From Myripristis murdjan (lineage: Eukaryota; Chordata; Actinopteri; Holocentriformes; Holocentridae), in the NCBI RefSeq assembly GCF_902150065.1, contig NC_043990.1:2059617-2123616 (forward strand): 64,000 bases of DNA. Direction: 5' to 3'. Shown here one piece after another: positions 44,665 through 56,026 of this stretch (position 1 is the first letter of the stretch; each line of letters begins with the position of its first letter). Below the pieces are notes generated by a model. That model saw only the letters and a list, made by a program, of their open reading frames with translations, was not told where the DNA came from and ran no database searches. The translations under genes and the position numbers were made by a program.

Positions 44665-45465
44665 CCTGGGACAAATTGCAAGAGAAGCAAACTCGACTGA
44701 TTCTGTATCCTCAGTTTGTCCTGAGTGAGGGGAAAAAAGTCCCAAGAAATCCCATTGGTGGAAAGTTTGGAAAATCACCTATAATGACCATATAATACCA
44801 AAAAACACTGTTTTTAACACACAGGGGAAAGGGGTTCAACATTTGACTTTCAGATATCACTATAAAAATTCACAAGTTGATTACACACACAAAGACAAGA
44901 AAAAAAGTCAATTACAAGTTCTTTGAATTATTCTGTTTACACATGCATATCACACATTATCTGATTTGATATGCGCTAATAAGGAATATAAGGAATAAAT
45001 GCCAGAACAGATATTTAAACAGTGAATTAAAAGGTTACTATATATATAGTAACTTTTTATTATACATTATTATATATATTTAAACAGTGAATTAAAATGT
45101 TACTATAAACATAGTAACTTTTTAATTCACTGTTTAAATATCTGTTCTGGCATTTATTCCTTATATTCCTTATTAGCGCATATCAAATCAGATAATGTGT
45201 GATATGCATGTGTAAACAGGATAATTCAAAGAACTTGTAATTGACTTTTTTTCTTGTCTTTGTGTGTGTAATCAACTTGTGAATTTTTATAGTGATATCT
45301 GAAAGTCAAATGTGTGTTAAAAGGCTGTTTTTTGGTATTATATGGTCATATAGAGGGGATTTTCCAAACTTTCCACCAGTGGGATTCCTTGGGACTTTTT
45401 TCCCTCACTCAGGACAAACTGAGGATAAATCAGTTGAGTTTGCTTCTCTTGCAATTTGTCCTAGG
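44665..45465. mobile_element. 800-bp palindromic (foldback) element
   Basis: Two arms of about 375 bases (44665-45050 and 45095-45465) are inverted copies with few differences, starting CCTGGGACAAATTGCAAGAG on one side and, inverted, CCTAGGACAAATTGCAAGAG on the other. The centre is AT-rich with GTTACTATATATATAGTAAC. A single arm recurs at 47056-47407. This looks like a non-autonomous foldback DNA transposon. It lies immediately 3' of the zinc-finger stop codon and would be in its 3' untranslated region. Confidence 0.85.
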
Positions 45466-45503
45466 TTGACCCCAATTTTGGCCTAAAATTACTACCAGGG
45501 GCT

Positions 45504-48004
45504 CTATGACATCAGGCGTTTCCTCTGGCAGGGGTGTTTGTAGAAGCAGGACAGCTGGCTGAAGCGCCGGTCGCACACCGAGCACCAGTACGGCCTCTCC
45601 CCGGTGTGCGTGCGCAGGTGCACCGTCAGGTTGCCCTTCTCCACGAAGCCGCGGCCGCAGTACGAGCACACGAACGGCTTCTCGCCCGTGTGGCTGCGCA
45701 CGTGCCGCACCAGCGTGGCCCGCCGGCCGAAGCTCTTGCCGCAGACGGTGCAGCCGTACGGCCGCTCCCCGGAGTGGATCCGCAGGTGCGTGCGCAGGTT
45801 CCCCCGCAGCGTGAACGTCTGCCCGCACACGCCGCAGCGGAACGACCTCTCCTGGTGAGCCCTGAGGTGCGGCTTCAGGCTCTCGCTGTCGTCCAGGTGT
45901 TTCCCGCACAGGCCGCAGTCGTGAACGTGGGCCGGGGCGTGAGTCATCAGGTGGCTCCTCTTCTGGAAGGACTCCCCGCAGACTTGGCAGCAGTGCCGCG
46001 GGAGGCCGCCCGACGGCTTCTGCTCCTGGGACAGTTCAGACAGGCTCTTCGACTTCTTGCCCGTCAGCGACTTTGGTCCTTTAGCTCCTCCCGCCCTCGG
46101 CCTCGCGGGTCTCCTCGCCTCCTTCCAGTACTCGTCGCTGTCCTCCGTGTCCGAGCGGTCGGAGAGGAGCTGAACGTCGCTCGCGGCTTCCAAACCGCCG
46201 GCGGGGTCGAAGTTGGCGGCCGGCTCTCCTTCGGCTTCTGTTTTGATGTGCGTGGTGGAGCCGCCGGCCTCCGCCTCGTCGCCGCTCCTCCTCTGGTCCA
46301 GCTGCAGGCACAGGAGCTGCTCGTCCGTGGGGCCGCCCTCCATCCACGACGGCTGCAGGGGGTCTGGAAAAAAAAGAAATCACAGATTAAATCAACTCAG
46401 GCCAGTTCCTCTTCAACTTTTAACTGTTAATAAAACGAAACAAACTACAACTTCATTATCCACCGTGGAGGAAAACTGTCCTTTTAGCCCACACTCAGGT
46501 CGACGGGTGTGACATATCTTATCAATATCAATATATCATATCAATATTGCAAATACAAACAAAAGTGCTGCTGCTGCCATTTCCCCTGAAGCCGCACCGC
46601 CGACGCAGCTTCAAATCACTGAAACTGAACATTTTCTGCTTTGCAATCTCCAGTAAGTCAGAGCAGTGGCTTTCAAAGGGAGGCCCGGGGACCCCCAGGC
46701 GTCCTCGAGGGTCTTCCATGGGGTTCTGACCAAAATGAGGAAGTTTAATTGCATCGTAATTTAATTTTTAATGCAGTGGAGACATTTTTTTTTTTTCTGG
46801 TTTGATGGTTTAATGATTTGTCAGTGTTCGAGTATGACACTAAAACTGTTTAACCATTTGAAACCTGAGTAAATTCACTTGATATTGATCAAAAACACAG
46901 GGAGCAGGGGGACAAGTGGCACTTTAACATGAGCAAAAGTGTTAAAAAGATAATAAAAAAAAAGACTTGCCACAAAGTTAGCATTTGATTTCAACTACAA
47001 GAAACCTAGAAGAAAAAACTAAACACTAAAACTATGTTTATGAAAATTTAAAAAAGGTTACTATATATATAGTAACCTTTTCATTCACTGTTTAAATGTC
47101 TGTTCTGGCATTTATTCCAATTAGTGCATATCAGATCAGATAATGTGTGATATGCATGTGTAAACAGAATAATTCAAAGAACTTGTAATTGACTTTTTTT
47201 CTTGTCTTTGTGTGTGTAATCATCTTGTGAATTTTTATAGTGATATCTGAAAGTAAAATGTGTGTTAAAAGGCTGTTTTTTGATATTATATGGTCATATA
47301 GAGGGGATTTTCAAAACTTTCCACCAATGGGATTTCTTGGGACTTTTTTCCCTCACTCAGGACAAACTGAGGATACAGAATCAGTTGAGTTTGCTTCTCT
47401 TGCAATTGCAACTGTTTTTATCCGATCAGGCTCCAATAAGTCACCCCCTCACCCTCACTCAGAACCCCAAGTGCAATAAAACTGTGTAGTGCAATCCTGC
47501 TTGAACATAATGTATGTTCTCCAGCACCTTGTTTTTTTATAAACCCTTCTTTCCATTTTTATTTATTTATTTATTTAATTTATGTATTTATTTAAATTCT
47601 AGTGTGACACTAGAACTTGTGTGTGTCTTTGAGTGCAACACGGTGGGAAGTGGGAACTCCCAAATTTCTTTGTGCACTACGCGCACAATGACAATAAAGA
47701 CTATTTCTATTTCTATTTCTATTTCTGTTTCTGGTTCTCGGTGCGGTAAATGTGCGGTGGACCGACCCGCCAGGTGCCACTTGGTGTCCGGTCCCAGGCC
47801 GTCCAGCTGCCGTCGCTGCCGGTCGATCTCCTCCCGGTACCGGGCCACGGTCCTCCCGAACACGGCCAGGATGTCGTCCACGGCCGCCGCCAGCCGCTCG
47901 TTCACGAACACCCGCAGCGTCTCCATCTCCGGCGGCTTGCTGTGGGTCTCCAGCCCGCTGAGAGGCTCCAGGCCCGCCGGGAACAGCAGCTCCTCTGCGG
48001 ACAT
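45504..48004 (-). CDS. C2H2 zinc-finger protein (2 exons)
   Basis: Predicted nuclear DNA-binding protein of about 365 residues. Exon 1 is 48004-47767 and exon 2 46363-45504. The join is phase 1 (GCG G/AC CCC) with a GTCGGT donor and a TTTTTTTTCCAG acceptor. Exon 1 carries the helical motif LRVFVNERLAAAVDDILAV and YREEIDRQRRQLD, which begins very many teleost zinc-finger proteins. Exon 2 has an acidic, IKTEAEGE-containing region, a basic KGPKSLTGKKSKS patch and six fingers. Fingers 1-5 are canonical C-x2-C-x12-H-x3-H, with TGE(K/R)P linkers only before fingers 4-6 (SGERPY, TGEKPF, TGERPY). In finger 6 the last His is replaced (KHPCQR), so it is degenerate. Codon use is GC-rich in both exons against AT-rich surroundings. 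The 1.4-kb intron contains a half copy of the palindromic element and a LINE tail. Targets are unknown. Confidence 0.85.
47056..47407. mobile_element. Half copy of the palindromic element in the zinc-finger intron
   Basis: It matches the right arm of the 44665-45465 element from GTTACTATATATATAGTAAC to TTGCTTCTCTTGCAATT with few differences. The other arm is absent. Confidence 0.8.
47470..47735 (+). mobile_element. LINE-like 3' tail in the zinc-finger intron
   Basis: AT-rich sequence ends in GCGCACAATGACAATAAAG and CTATTT repeats, the common 3' end of a fish L2-like LINE. It stops about 30 bases from the exon 1 donor. Confidence 0.6.
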
Positions 48005-48600
48005 GATCACCAGGCGCTCCGGGCCGGACAGACGGAAGATTTCACCTTTAAAAACTGTGATAAAGGAGTCCGTGCTGATGGAAACAGAGTTGAAAAGCTC
48101 TCTGGGTTGCAGTTTGATTGATAACCGCTTGAATTAAAGAGTTTTTAAATGAGGAAGCAGCGGCTGTGGATCACAACACAACACTGAAAGCAGAGGTAAA
48201 CAATCCAGCTCTGGTCCGGCAATAAAAGAGGTTGTAAAGGAAACAACGTCAGACCGTCTGATGGTTCCGGACGGAAACCCGAAGAGGTCAAACTTACACT
48301 TTACAGTCATACATTCATACATTCATACAGTGACTGCGTTGAGTCCTATACCCTTCATAAGTCACCAATATACTGCATTAAAAAAAAAAAAAAAACACCA
48401 GTGCATGTCACACCTACTGTCATTATTCACACCGGAGTCGCTAAAGACTCAGTTAGTCACTTTAATGGAAGCAGTTGGTTTTGGATCCAGAACAACTGAA
48501 GCCCTAAAAGGCCATGTAGTCATGCTTTCCCCACCAGGTACTAACACTCTGGTCATACTACGAGTACTATTCGAAAATTAGTAGAACTGAAGCTAAGTAG
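48005..48600. other. 5' flank of the zinc-finger gene
   Basis: The likely promoter region on the minus strand. It is mixed composition with an A run at 48381-48394. No gene is seen; the remaining frames are short. Confidence 0.4.
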
Positions 48601-49016
48601 TGAGAGCACAAATACTATCATAAGTAGTTGTAGTACATGTAGTGCTTTTTTTGCAGTAGCAGCAGCAGTAATAGCAGAGGTAGCAGTAACAGAAGGTGCC
48701 ACAGCAGCAGTGGTAGTAGTAGTAGTAGAAGTAGTAGTAGTGGTAGTAGTAGTGGAGGTGGTACTGGTAGTAGTGATATTTGGTAGTAGTTGCAGTGCTA
48801 GTCAAGGTAGTCGTGGTAGAGGTAGTAGTAGTGGTAGCAGGGCTGGTAGTGGTAATGGTGGTGGCAGTAACAGTGGTTGTAGTAGTACTACTAGTGGTAG
48901 AAGTGATGGTAGTAGTAGTAGATAGAGTAGATGTAATGGTAGTAGCAGTAGTGGCTGTAGTGGTAGAGGTAGAAGTAGTAGTGGTAGGAGTGGAAGTAGT
49001 AGTGGTGGTAGTTGTG

Positions 49017-49053
<37 letters not shown>

Positions 49054-49115
49054 GGGTGGTAGTAGTAATCATAGTGGTAGTGGTAGAGGTAGAAGTAGTA
49101 GTGGTAGTAGTAGTG
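48601..49115 (+). repeat. (GTA)n-type microsatellite, left part
   Basis: About 500 bases of GTA/GTG trinucleotide repeats with regular variants. It continues at 53611-53845 on the far side of the LINE, so the two were one tract before the insertion. All long frames here are repeat artefacts. Confidence 0.95.
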
Positions 49116-49282
49116 TCTAAGATGCAAGATGGCCGCGCGTGTTCTTTGTCTCTGAGCTGTCTCCACAAACTTTCAAATAACTTGTGAATTACTGCTCAAG
49201 TCGACTCAGTTTTCAGCCAACGTGTTCTGCAAAGTCTGGGTGATTATTTCAAGGCTTGAAGTGCCCTGATCGGAACAAAGTT

Positions 49283-50017
49283 ATGGCCGATAAAACCAGA
49301 AGTAAGGCAAAAGACGCCGAGAGCGGCGACAACGCTGATTTAATGAATGAACTGAAGCTGCTTAATGCAAAAGTAGACAACATGCATAAAGTAATGGAAA
49401 GACAAGTTAACAGTAAATTTGACAGTCTGCATGGATCGTTGAAGAAGTTGATCTCAGAAAGCCAAGATAATCTGAAAAAAGAGCTTGAGAAAACAGCCAT
49501 AGAGCTGCAGTATAAGTTAGATATGGAGGTGGGGATTTTGTGCTCGAGGATGGAAGGGATTGAACAGAAAATTGCCGAAAAAGCTACTCAGAGGAAATCA
49601 TTTGGTGAGGATGTCTCGCTGGTGATAATGGGGCTACCACAAGAAGATAATGAGGATCTGATGGCCAAAGTGAAAGATCTTTTTTGCAACGGCCTTGTCT
49701 GTGACCCGGTGCCCGTCCCCGTTGCGGTGGAGCGGACCCGGCCGAGAGGAAGCAAGCCGGGGCTGGTTAAAGTGGAACTGCAGTCGATCCAGGTGAAAGT
49801 GGATGTGCTCAGGAGAAAAGCCAAGCTCAGAGACAGCGATCGCTTCCAGAGAGTGTACGTGTCGTCGGCGAAATCGCATGCTGAGCGGCTGTTGGACTAC
49901 AACTTCAGGACTCTCCTCAGAGAAATCCCAGCCGGGAAGGATTTCTACCTGGCCGGGAATGGTCGGCTAATGAAGCGCGCACCTACGGGAGGCGCACCAG
50001 GTGACAGACGGGTATGA
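49283..50017 (+). CDS. LINE ORF1 protein
   Basis: 244 residues. Residues about 10-110 are rich in K, E, L and heptad-like (LMNELKLLNAKVDNMHKVME), a probable coiled coil for trimerisation. Then an RRM-like region begins (DVSLVIMGLPQED) and ends with KLRDSDRFQRVYVSS and a basic tail. Such proteins bind LINE RNA. The ATG at 49283 is preferred because it follows the presumed untranslated leader. The frame is whole. ORF2 starts 40 bases after its stop. Confidence 0.8.
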   Translation: MADKTRSKAKDAESGDNADLMNELKLLNAKVDNMHKVMERQVNSKFDSLHGSLKKLISESQDNLKKELEKTAIELQYKLDMEVGILCSRMEGIEQKIAEKATQRKSFGEDVSLVIMGLPQEDNEDLMAKVKDLFCNGLVCDPVPVPVAVERTRPRGSKPGLVKVELQSIQVKVDVLRRKAKLRDSDRFQRVYVSSAKSHAERLLDYNFRTLLREIPAGKDFYLAGNGRLMKRAPTGGAPGDRRV

Positions 50018-50056
50018 GGGGATCTTGCCCAGCCTGTAAGTACTGAACTTTTCCTG

Positions 50057-53000
50057 TTGGCTCATTGGAACGTCAACGGATGGACATCGACAAACTGTAA
50101 ACTCAGAAAACTTTTATTACTTTCTCTCGAGCCAGACTTCATTTCTCTGAATGAAACGCATTTATCCAGTGACGTAATCGAACTGGATGGATATACGTGG
50201 TACGGACATAAGCGCTCAGCTCATAGGAGAGCAGTCAAAGCTTCTGGTGGTGTTGGCATTTTTGTTAAGACCTCTGTTTTGGATCAGTTTTGTGTTAAAA
50301 CTGTAGATAAAGTCTATGACGGAATTCTTAGTATACGTTTTGAACACCGCTTGTCACATTATTCTTTCATTATTATTTCTTGTTACTTATCTCCAGAAAC
50401 ATCTACCTGGGGTCGAAATGCGGATTTATTTTTTAGCCATTTATTGGCACTGATGTACTGTAATGATGCAGACTCTATCTATATTTGTGGTGACATGAAT
50501 AGTCGTATTGCAGACCTGAAAGATTACGTTATTGATGTTGATGACATTTCTCCCAGAGTTGTTCTGGACACGGGTATAAATAAACATGGAGAAGCCTTTA
50601 TTGAATTTTTAAAAGACTCCAAGTGCTGTGTGCTTAATGGAAGATTGAACCCTGAATCTGATAACTTTACTTCTATTTCTACAAGGGGTAAAGCTGTGGT
50701 GGATTATATTGTAACATCACATATGGATTTAAAGACGTGTTCTGAATTTAAAGTTTACACCCCCACCGAGCTTGTAGAAGGGCTTGGGTCTGAAGTTATG
50801 AATCTGATTGATGATGGTAGTAGACTTCCTGATCATTCAGTATTGTGTTTACGATTTCAAACAGGAGAACTCTGCACTAGTTGTGATATTGTAAGGTTTG
50901 GCGCGCTGCAGCAAAGGAAGAGGCTGAATAGAAATGTACCTGTTAGTTTTCTTTCTTCTGCAATACGCCAAAATGCACTTCTTGAGATAAAAAATGAGTT
51001 GAAAAAAGGCCAGAAAACACAGGAAAATATCGATAATTGTTATAATCAATTTTGTGATCTTATGCGCAAGGAAATGGAAATACATTGTGTTGTTAAAAAG
51101 GGAAGGATAAAGAAGCACCATAGAACAAAACAACAATATTGGAATGATGAATTAAATAAATTATGGACTGACATGCGCTTAGCAGAAAAACAATTTCTTA
51201 AATGTAAGCACCAGAGTAAAAGAAGGATTCTAAAAAACGAATTTAAATATTATCAGCTAAAATTCGACAGAAGGTTGAGGTTCGTCAAAAGACGATTTAA
51301 AAGAGGACAAGCCCTTCAGTTACAACACTTACAACTTAATAACCCACAGCAATTCTGGAGGGAAATAAACAAACTGGGACCACAAAAGAGTAAATCAATT
51401 CCAATGGAGATTTTAAAGGAAAATGGTGAATCTTGTTTTGAGACTGATCAGATATTGAAGAAATGGGAAACTGATTATAGTAATTTGTATGCTTGTAATA
51501 GTTCTTCACTATTTAATGATCAGTTTTTGGATGAGATGTGCAAAGTAAAATGTGAGCTTGAGAACAGCAGCGGTGGTCCTGTACTTTACCAAGACCATAT
51601 GTTGAATAAGGAGATCACATTGGAGGAGGTGCGAAAAGTGATAGATAAGGCTAAAGCCAACAAAGCTGTGGGTATAGAAGAGATACCGAATGAGGTCCTC
51701 AAAACGCCAAATTTGATGAATTTTTTGCATTCTTTGTTTCAAACATGCTTTCAAAATGGTATTTCCCCATCTGTGTGGAATAAATCCATAATCAAACCAA
51801 TACCCAAATCTACAAAAGCGGATTCCAGAATCCCATTAAATTATAGAGGTATCAGTTTGATTAGTACAGTATATAAATTATATTCAGGTATCCTCAATAA
51901 CAGACTGATTAATTATTTAGAGATTCACAGATTACTTGTGGACGAGCAGAATGGCTTCAGGAAGAGCAGGGCATGTATAGATCATATTTATGTTTTATCT
52001 TCAGTGGTGAGAGCAAGACTACAAGATGGGAAAAATACTTTTGCTTGTTTCGTTGACTTTAAGAAAGCCTTTGACTTTATTAACAGAGACCTCTTGGAGT
52101 ATAAATTGATATGTTCTGGTATTAATGGTAAATTCTATAATGCTATTAAAGCTTTGTATAAATCCCCAATTTCATGTTTACAGATAAATGATTTCAAAAC
52201 TGGTTGGTTTACGACTCCATTTGGAGTGAAGCAGGGAGACGTACTTTCCCCTACATTATTTGCTCTTTATATAAACAACTTAGCCGAAGAAATTAAGCAG
52301 GCTGATTTGGGTATAATGCAGATGATATGGTTCTGGTAGCAGAATCGGAAATACATTTACAAAAAATGTTAAATATTTTGAGTTTATGGTGTAGCAAATG
52401 GAGACTGACTATTAATAGTGACAAAACATTGATAATGCATTTCAGAAAGCAATGTGTACAGCAGAGCAATTATATATTTAAGTTTGGATCAATGCCTTTA
52501 AATTATACTAATTCCTATAAATATCTTGGTTTGGTTTTTAACGAAAATATGTGCTTTACTGAAGGAACTAAAATACTGTCAGAATCAGCAGGAAGAGCAT
52601 TGGGGTCTATATTGAACAAATTGAAACTATGCCCTGATCTCAGTTTCTTAACCTTCACTAAGCTTTATGATTCAATGGTAAACCCGATTTTATTTTATGC
52701 TGCAGGAGTGTGGGGTTTTAAGGATGCTCCTGATAGTAATGCCATCCAGAATCGAGCCATGAGGTGTTTTCTTGGGGTGCATAAATTTACTGCTAAGCTA
52801 GCTGTTGAGGGGGACATGGGATGGGAGCCATGTTTGATAAAACAGAGATGTGAGATGTTGAGACTATGGAACCGCCTTGTTCAATTGCCAGAGGAGAGAC
52901 TGACCAAAAAGATCTTTAACTGGGACCAAGCACACAGCTATCCCTGGTCGAGAGAGGTTGCTGAAATATTTTCTCTCTCTGATTTGAATTATATTTATAG

Positions 53001-53496
53001 GAATAATTTACAGTGTAATATAAATACAGTAAAACAAAAACTATTTGAGATTTATAAGGAGCAATGGAAGAACGAAATTTGTATGAAACCAAAACTTAGG
53101 AACTATATTCAAATTAAAGATGACTATCACACAGAATTATATGTAAAAGTAAATTTACAAAGAAGGCAAAGATCCCTGTGTGCTCAGTTGAGAACCGGGA
53201 CTTTACCACTGGCAATTGAGGTAGGCAGATATAAAGGTGTGCCCGAGGAGCAACGTTTGTGTGTTTTATGTGATCTCAGTGTTGTTGAGGATGAATTTCA
53301 TTTTGTATTTCATTGCCCTTTATACTGTGATCTGAGAAATGTTTTGTTCGAAAGGACCCAGATGAAAAATCCTGATTTGTTTTGGCTGTCCGAAGCTGAT
53401 ATGATGAGTTGTTTTTTTAATGTGGAGATTTTTGCTTTGGCGAATTTTGTGGAAGATGCCTGGCATCGAAGACAGAGAACATTGTATCCACAATAG
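50057..53496 (+). pseudogene. LINE ORF2: endonuclease and reverse transcriptase, one break
   Basis: 50057-52339 encodes an apurinic-type endonuclease (HWNVNGW, SLNETHL, YICGDMN, VVDYIVTS, PDHSV) and reverse transcriptase domains (NYRGISLISTVYKL, FVDFKKAFDFINRDLL, GVKQGDVLSPTLFALYINNL). The frame then shifts: the second frame (52327-53496) continues with NADDMVLVAE, the thumb and a C-terminal CVLCDLSVVEDEFHF finger. Against relatives, a few codons between DLGI and the ADD motif are missing and the frame changes near 52320. Otherwise the gene is open, so one small deletion inactivated it. No clear ATG starts the frame; initiation after the ORF1 stop is likely by reinitiation. Confidence 0.85.
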
Positions 53497-53610
53497 TATG
53501 TGTTATATGGTCATCTTTGTCTTTGTTTCTGTGTTGCTAGTGTCTTGTAAGCCCATATGGGCTGGGCACCAGAAGGTGCATGACACTCATATAAATAAAT
53601 AAATAAATCA

Positions 53611-53840
53611 GTAGTAGTGCTGGTGGCAGTAGGTACTAATAGTGGTAGTAGTAGTAGTGGTAGTTGTAGTAGTGATAGTAGAGGTAGTAGTAGTGGTAGA
53701 AGTAGTGGTGGTGGCAGGAGTAGAGGTAGTAGTAGTGGTGGAAGATGTAGTAGTAGTGGTAGTAGTAGTGGTGGAAGATGTAGTAGTAGTGGTAGTAGTA
53801 GTGGTGGAGGTGGTAGTAGAGGTAGTAGTTGTAGTAGTAG
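53611..53840 (+). repeat. (GTA)n-type microsatellite, right part
   Basis: Continuation of the tract at 48601-49115, with AGTAGTAGTGGTGGAAGATG as a short higher-order repeat (53730-53800). Confidence 0.93.
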
Positions 53841-54148
53841 TCGAGGACTATAATAATGGCAGTTTTATAATGAAATCTAATTATTGTCATTGCTGTAGGG
53901 AACCAACAAGTTCAATGCAGTCTCCACCTGAACCACTAGGTGGCAGTAAAACACCTGACAATGCATTGCCTCTGACAGCTGTCTCTGAATGGCGCCACTG
54001 TAAGCTGCACAATTTGCACATACCCACACATTTCCTTGCATGTTTGTTTTGTACCACAAATTCATTTTTTTTTTCTTTCTGTTGCTTCACTATTTATGTA
54101 TTTTTTTTTATTTTTATGAACACAGTCTTGATCACAAATAAAAGATCT
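53841..54148 (+). repeat. 308-bp direct repeat, copy 1
   Basis: The sequence from TCGAGGACTATAATAATGGC to AAAGATCT recurs at 54679-54988 almost base for base. A 65-codon frame (KSNYCHCCREPTSS...) is open in both copies, but it resembles no protein I know and runs through the T-rich part. It is more likely a fragment of an interspersed repeat. Confidence 0.9.
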
Positions 54149-54678
54149 GGGACAGATACAGGAAATCATTCCTGCCACAAGCCATCACATTATATAATAA
54201 CTCACACCTGTCTGACAGAGACTCACAACTCTCTGCTGTTTAGTTTTAACACTGGACCTCCACTACTCAACACCTTAACTGTTAATTTATTATTTACTAC
54301 TTATACTATTTATATCTTAGTTTAATATACATTCATTCTGTTTTAACTATTGCAACCATCTGTATATTTCATATTTACCATCTGTATATTTCATATAGTT
54401 AGATGTTTATATTTTTTACTGTATATAGTCTTTATTTTATATATTCTTGCATATATTCTATTTAATTTTATGTTTCCATTGCTGCTGTAACATAAGAATT
54501 CCCCAGTTTGGGATCAATAAAGTACATCTATCTATCTATCTATCTAGTAGTAGTGGTAGTAGTAGTAGTAGTAATAGTAGCACCAATGGTTTTGGACAAT
54601 AATACTAAAGAAAACAGAAGTTTCCACAATGAAGAATTTCAAAGATAAATTGTCACACCATTATTGGTTATGGATCAC
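54149..54678 (+). mobile_element. L2-like LINE 3' tail between the direct repeats
   Basis: 54410-54545 shows the TAACATAAGAATTCCCC and TTTGGGATCAATAAAGTA blocks and CTAT repeats, like 23005-23165. A GTA tract (54546-54585) follows, suggesting that this stretch was also part of the GTA-rich locus before duplication. Confidence 0.7.
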
Positions 54679-54988
54679 TCGAGGACTATAATAATGGCAG
54701 TTTTATAATGAAATCTAATTATTGTCATTGCTGTAGGGAACCAACAAGTTCAATGCAGTCTCCACCTGAACCACTAGGTGGCAGTAAAACACCTGACAGT
54801 GCATTGCCTCTGACAGCTGTCTCTGAATGGCACCACTGTAAGCTGCACAATTTGCACATACCCACACATTTTCTTGCATGTTTGTTTTGTACCACAAATT
54901 CATTTTTTTTTTTGTTGCTTGACTATTTATGTAATTTTTTTTTTTTTTTTTTCAATGGGTACAGTCTCGGTCACAAATGAAAGATCTC
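54679..54988 (+). repeat. Direct repeat, copy 2
   Basis: Copy of 53841-54148 with only scattered substitutions and length changes in the T runs. Confidence 0.9.
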
Positions 54989-55076
54989 ACTGGAAACGGG
55001 AATGGAACTCGTGTGAAGGTCCTCTGACATGCATGCCGTCCATCCTCCCTGTCCATCTCCCTGCATGGACTTTCTC

Positions 55077-55112
<36 letters not shown>

Positions 55113-55440
55113 GCCTTTCTGCTTTATTTGATAGGCACCACAGAGAGAGACAGGAAACGGTCTGTGCTCGGGTTCGAACCCGAGGCTGCTGGTTCTGAGG
55201 ATCTTTCTCAGATGATTCAGCAGTGGGAGAGATTTGATGAAACTGGTCTTCAAGGTTTCTCCTCCCTCTCTGAGCTCAGTAACTGCGGCAACAGACAGGC
55301 ATCACTGCTCAACCATGGCAACAGACGAGTTTCACTGTTAAAAATAAAGGTTGAGAGTCACATGGCCTTCAAAGTACCAAGGTTTTACTTACCCACTGAA
55401 AAATGTAGTTTACATTTACGCACTGGGGCAAGAATGTGAG
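54989..55440. mobile_element. SINE-like fragments
   Basis: 55081-55111 is a T run followed by TATTTGATAGGCACCACAG, the GAGAGAGACAGGAAA block and GGGTTCGAACCC, a Pol III B-box-like palindrome. This order is common to a percomorph interspersed SINE-like repeat. The AACCATGGCAACAGAC block at about 55311 recurs at 59182-59230. Confidence 0.5.
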
Positions 55441-55466
55441 GCCATTTAGTCTTTATTATCAACATT

Positions 55467-55513
<47 letters not shown>

Positions 55514-55900
55514 AAACCAACATCTCACAATGGTTTACTGTAGTTGTGTTTGCCACTGAACGACACCAACAACCAGGTTTCACAACTGAAAACATGCACT
55601 AACTGAATATATTCTACTTCTCCTACAGCAGGCTGTTGAAATTTTGATCAAAGAAAATCTTTATTTTCTATGATCCATTTCCATCGTCTTTAGTCTTTAT
55701 TAAGAGCTTTGGAAGACATCAATTATCACATATAAAACCATCTTGGAAACATATTTAGAATCATCAAACTAAACCAATGGAAATATAACTTAGGAATATT
55801 ATTTATCAGGAGTTTATTGAAAATTATCCATTGATGAACGTCTTGATGAGAGTAATGTGTGTCCCTGTTGGAGTGGGTCAGAGCATTTCCATAGAGAGCC
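55441..55900. other. Spacer upstream of V3
   Basis: TG tract 55472-55510, then AT-rich unique sequence. From about 55800 it is shared with the flanks of V4 and V5 (CATTGATGAACGTC, GTAATGTGTGTCC). Confidence 0.5.
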
Positions 55901-55901
55901 A

Positions 55902-55960
55902 CTTTGCATCAGCAGCACCATGCTCCAGTGCTCTGGAAGAGTTTATAGTCCTGAGAGTTG
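55902..55960 (+). promoter_or_regulatory. V3 promoter: octamer-like CTTTGCAT and TATA-like box
   Basis: CTTTGCAT (7 of 8 match to the Ig octamer ATTTGCAT) at 55902-55909 and GTTTATAGTCC about 35 bases on. The same pair precedes V4 (57466-57473) and V5 (59569-59576), about 120 bases upstream of each ATG. It is absent upstream of V1 and V2. Confidence 0.7.
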
Positions 55961-56026
55961 AAGACTGGATGACTGACAGCTGTCCTTCATGACAACAGAA
56001 GCCCCAGAAATCCTCCTCATCCAAAC

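Larger units (their letters stand above)
46364..47766. other. Intron of the zinc-finger gene
   Basis: Besides the elements listed separately (half palindrome at 47056-47407, LINE-like tail near 47470-47735), the intron is AT-rich sequence without coding signal. Confidence 0.6.
49116..53610 (+). mobile_element. Nearly full-length APE-type LINE (4.5 kb)
   Basis: It has a 5' untranslated region, ORF1, ORF2 and a 3' end with an AGCCCATATGGGCT hairpin and an AAAT tail. Flanking GTAGTAGTG copies (49107-49115, 53611-53619) may be a target duplication, though the GTA tract makes that ambiguous. ORF content (coiled-coil ORF1, apurinic-type endonuclease, reverse transcriptase, terminal C-x2-C-x8-H-x4-C finger) fits the L2/CR1/Daphne side of the LINE tree; the exact clade is not settled. 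Frames are intact apart from one break in ORF2, so the insertion is young. Confidence 0.9.

Noticed and set aside
45534-46430. 298-residue plus-strand frame
   Set aside because: It is the antisense of the GC-rich zinc-finger exon; the minus frame has six finger motifs and this has none.
48593-49187. Thr-, Val- and Tyr-rich frames up to 191 residues
   Set aside because: They arise from a GTA/TAC trinucleotide tract that is open in several frames on both strands.
53636-54325. 227-residue frame and its Tyr/His-rich counterpart
   Set aside because: The first part is the GTA microsatellite and the rest a repeated non-coding segment.
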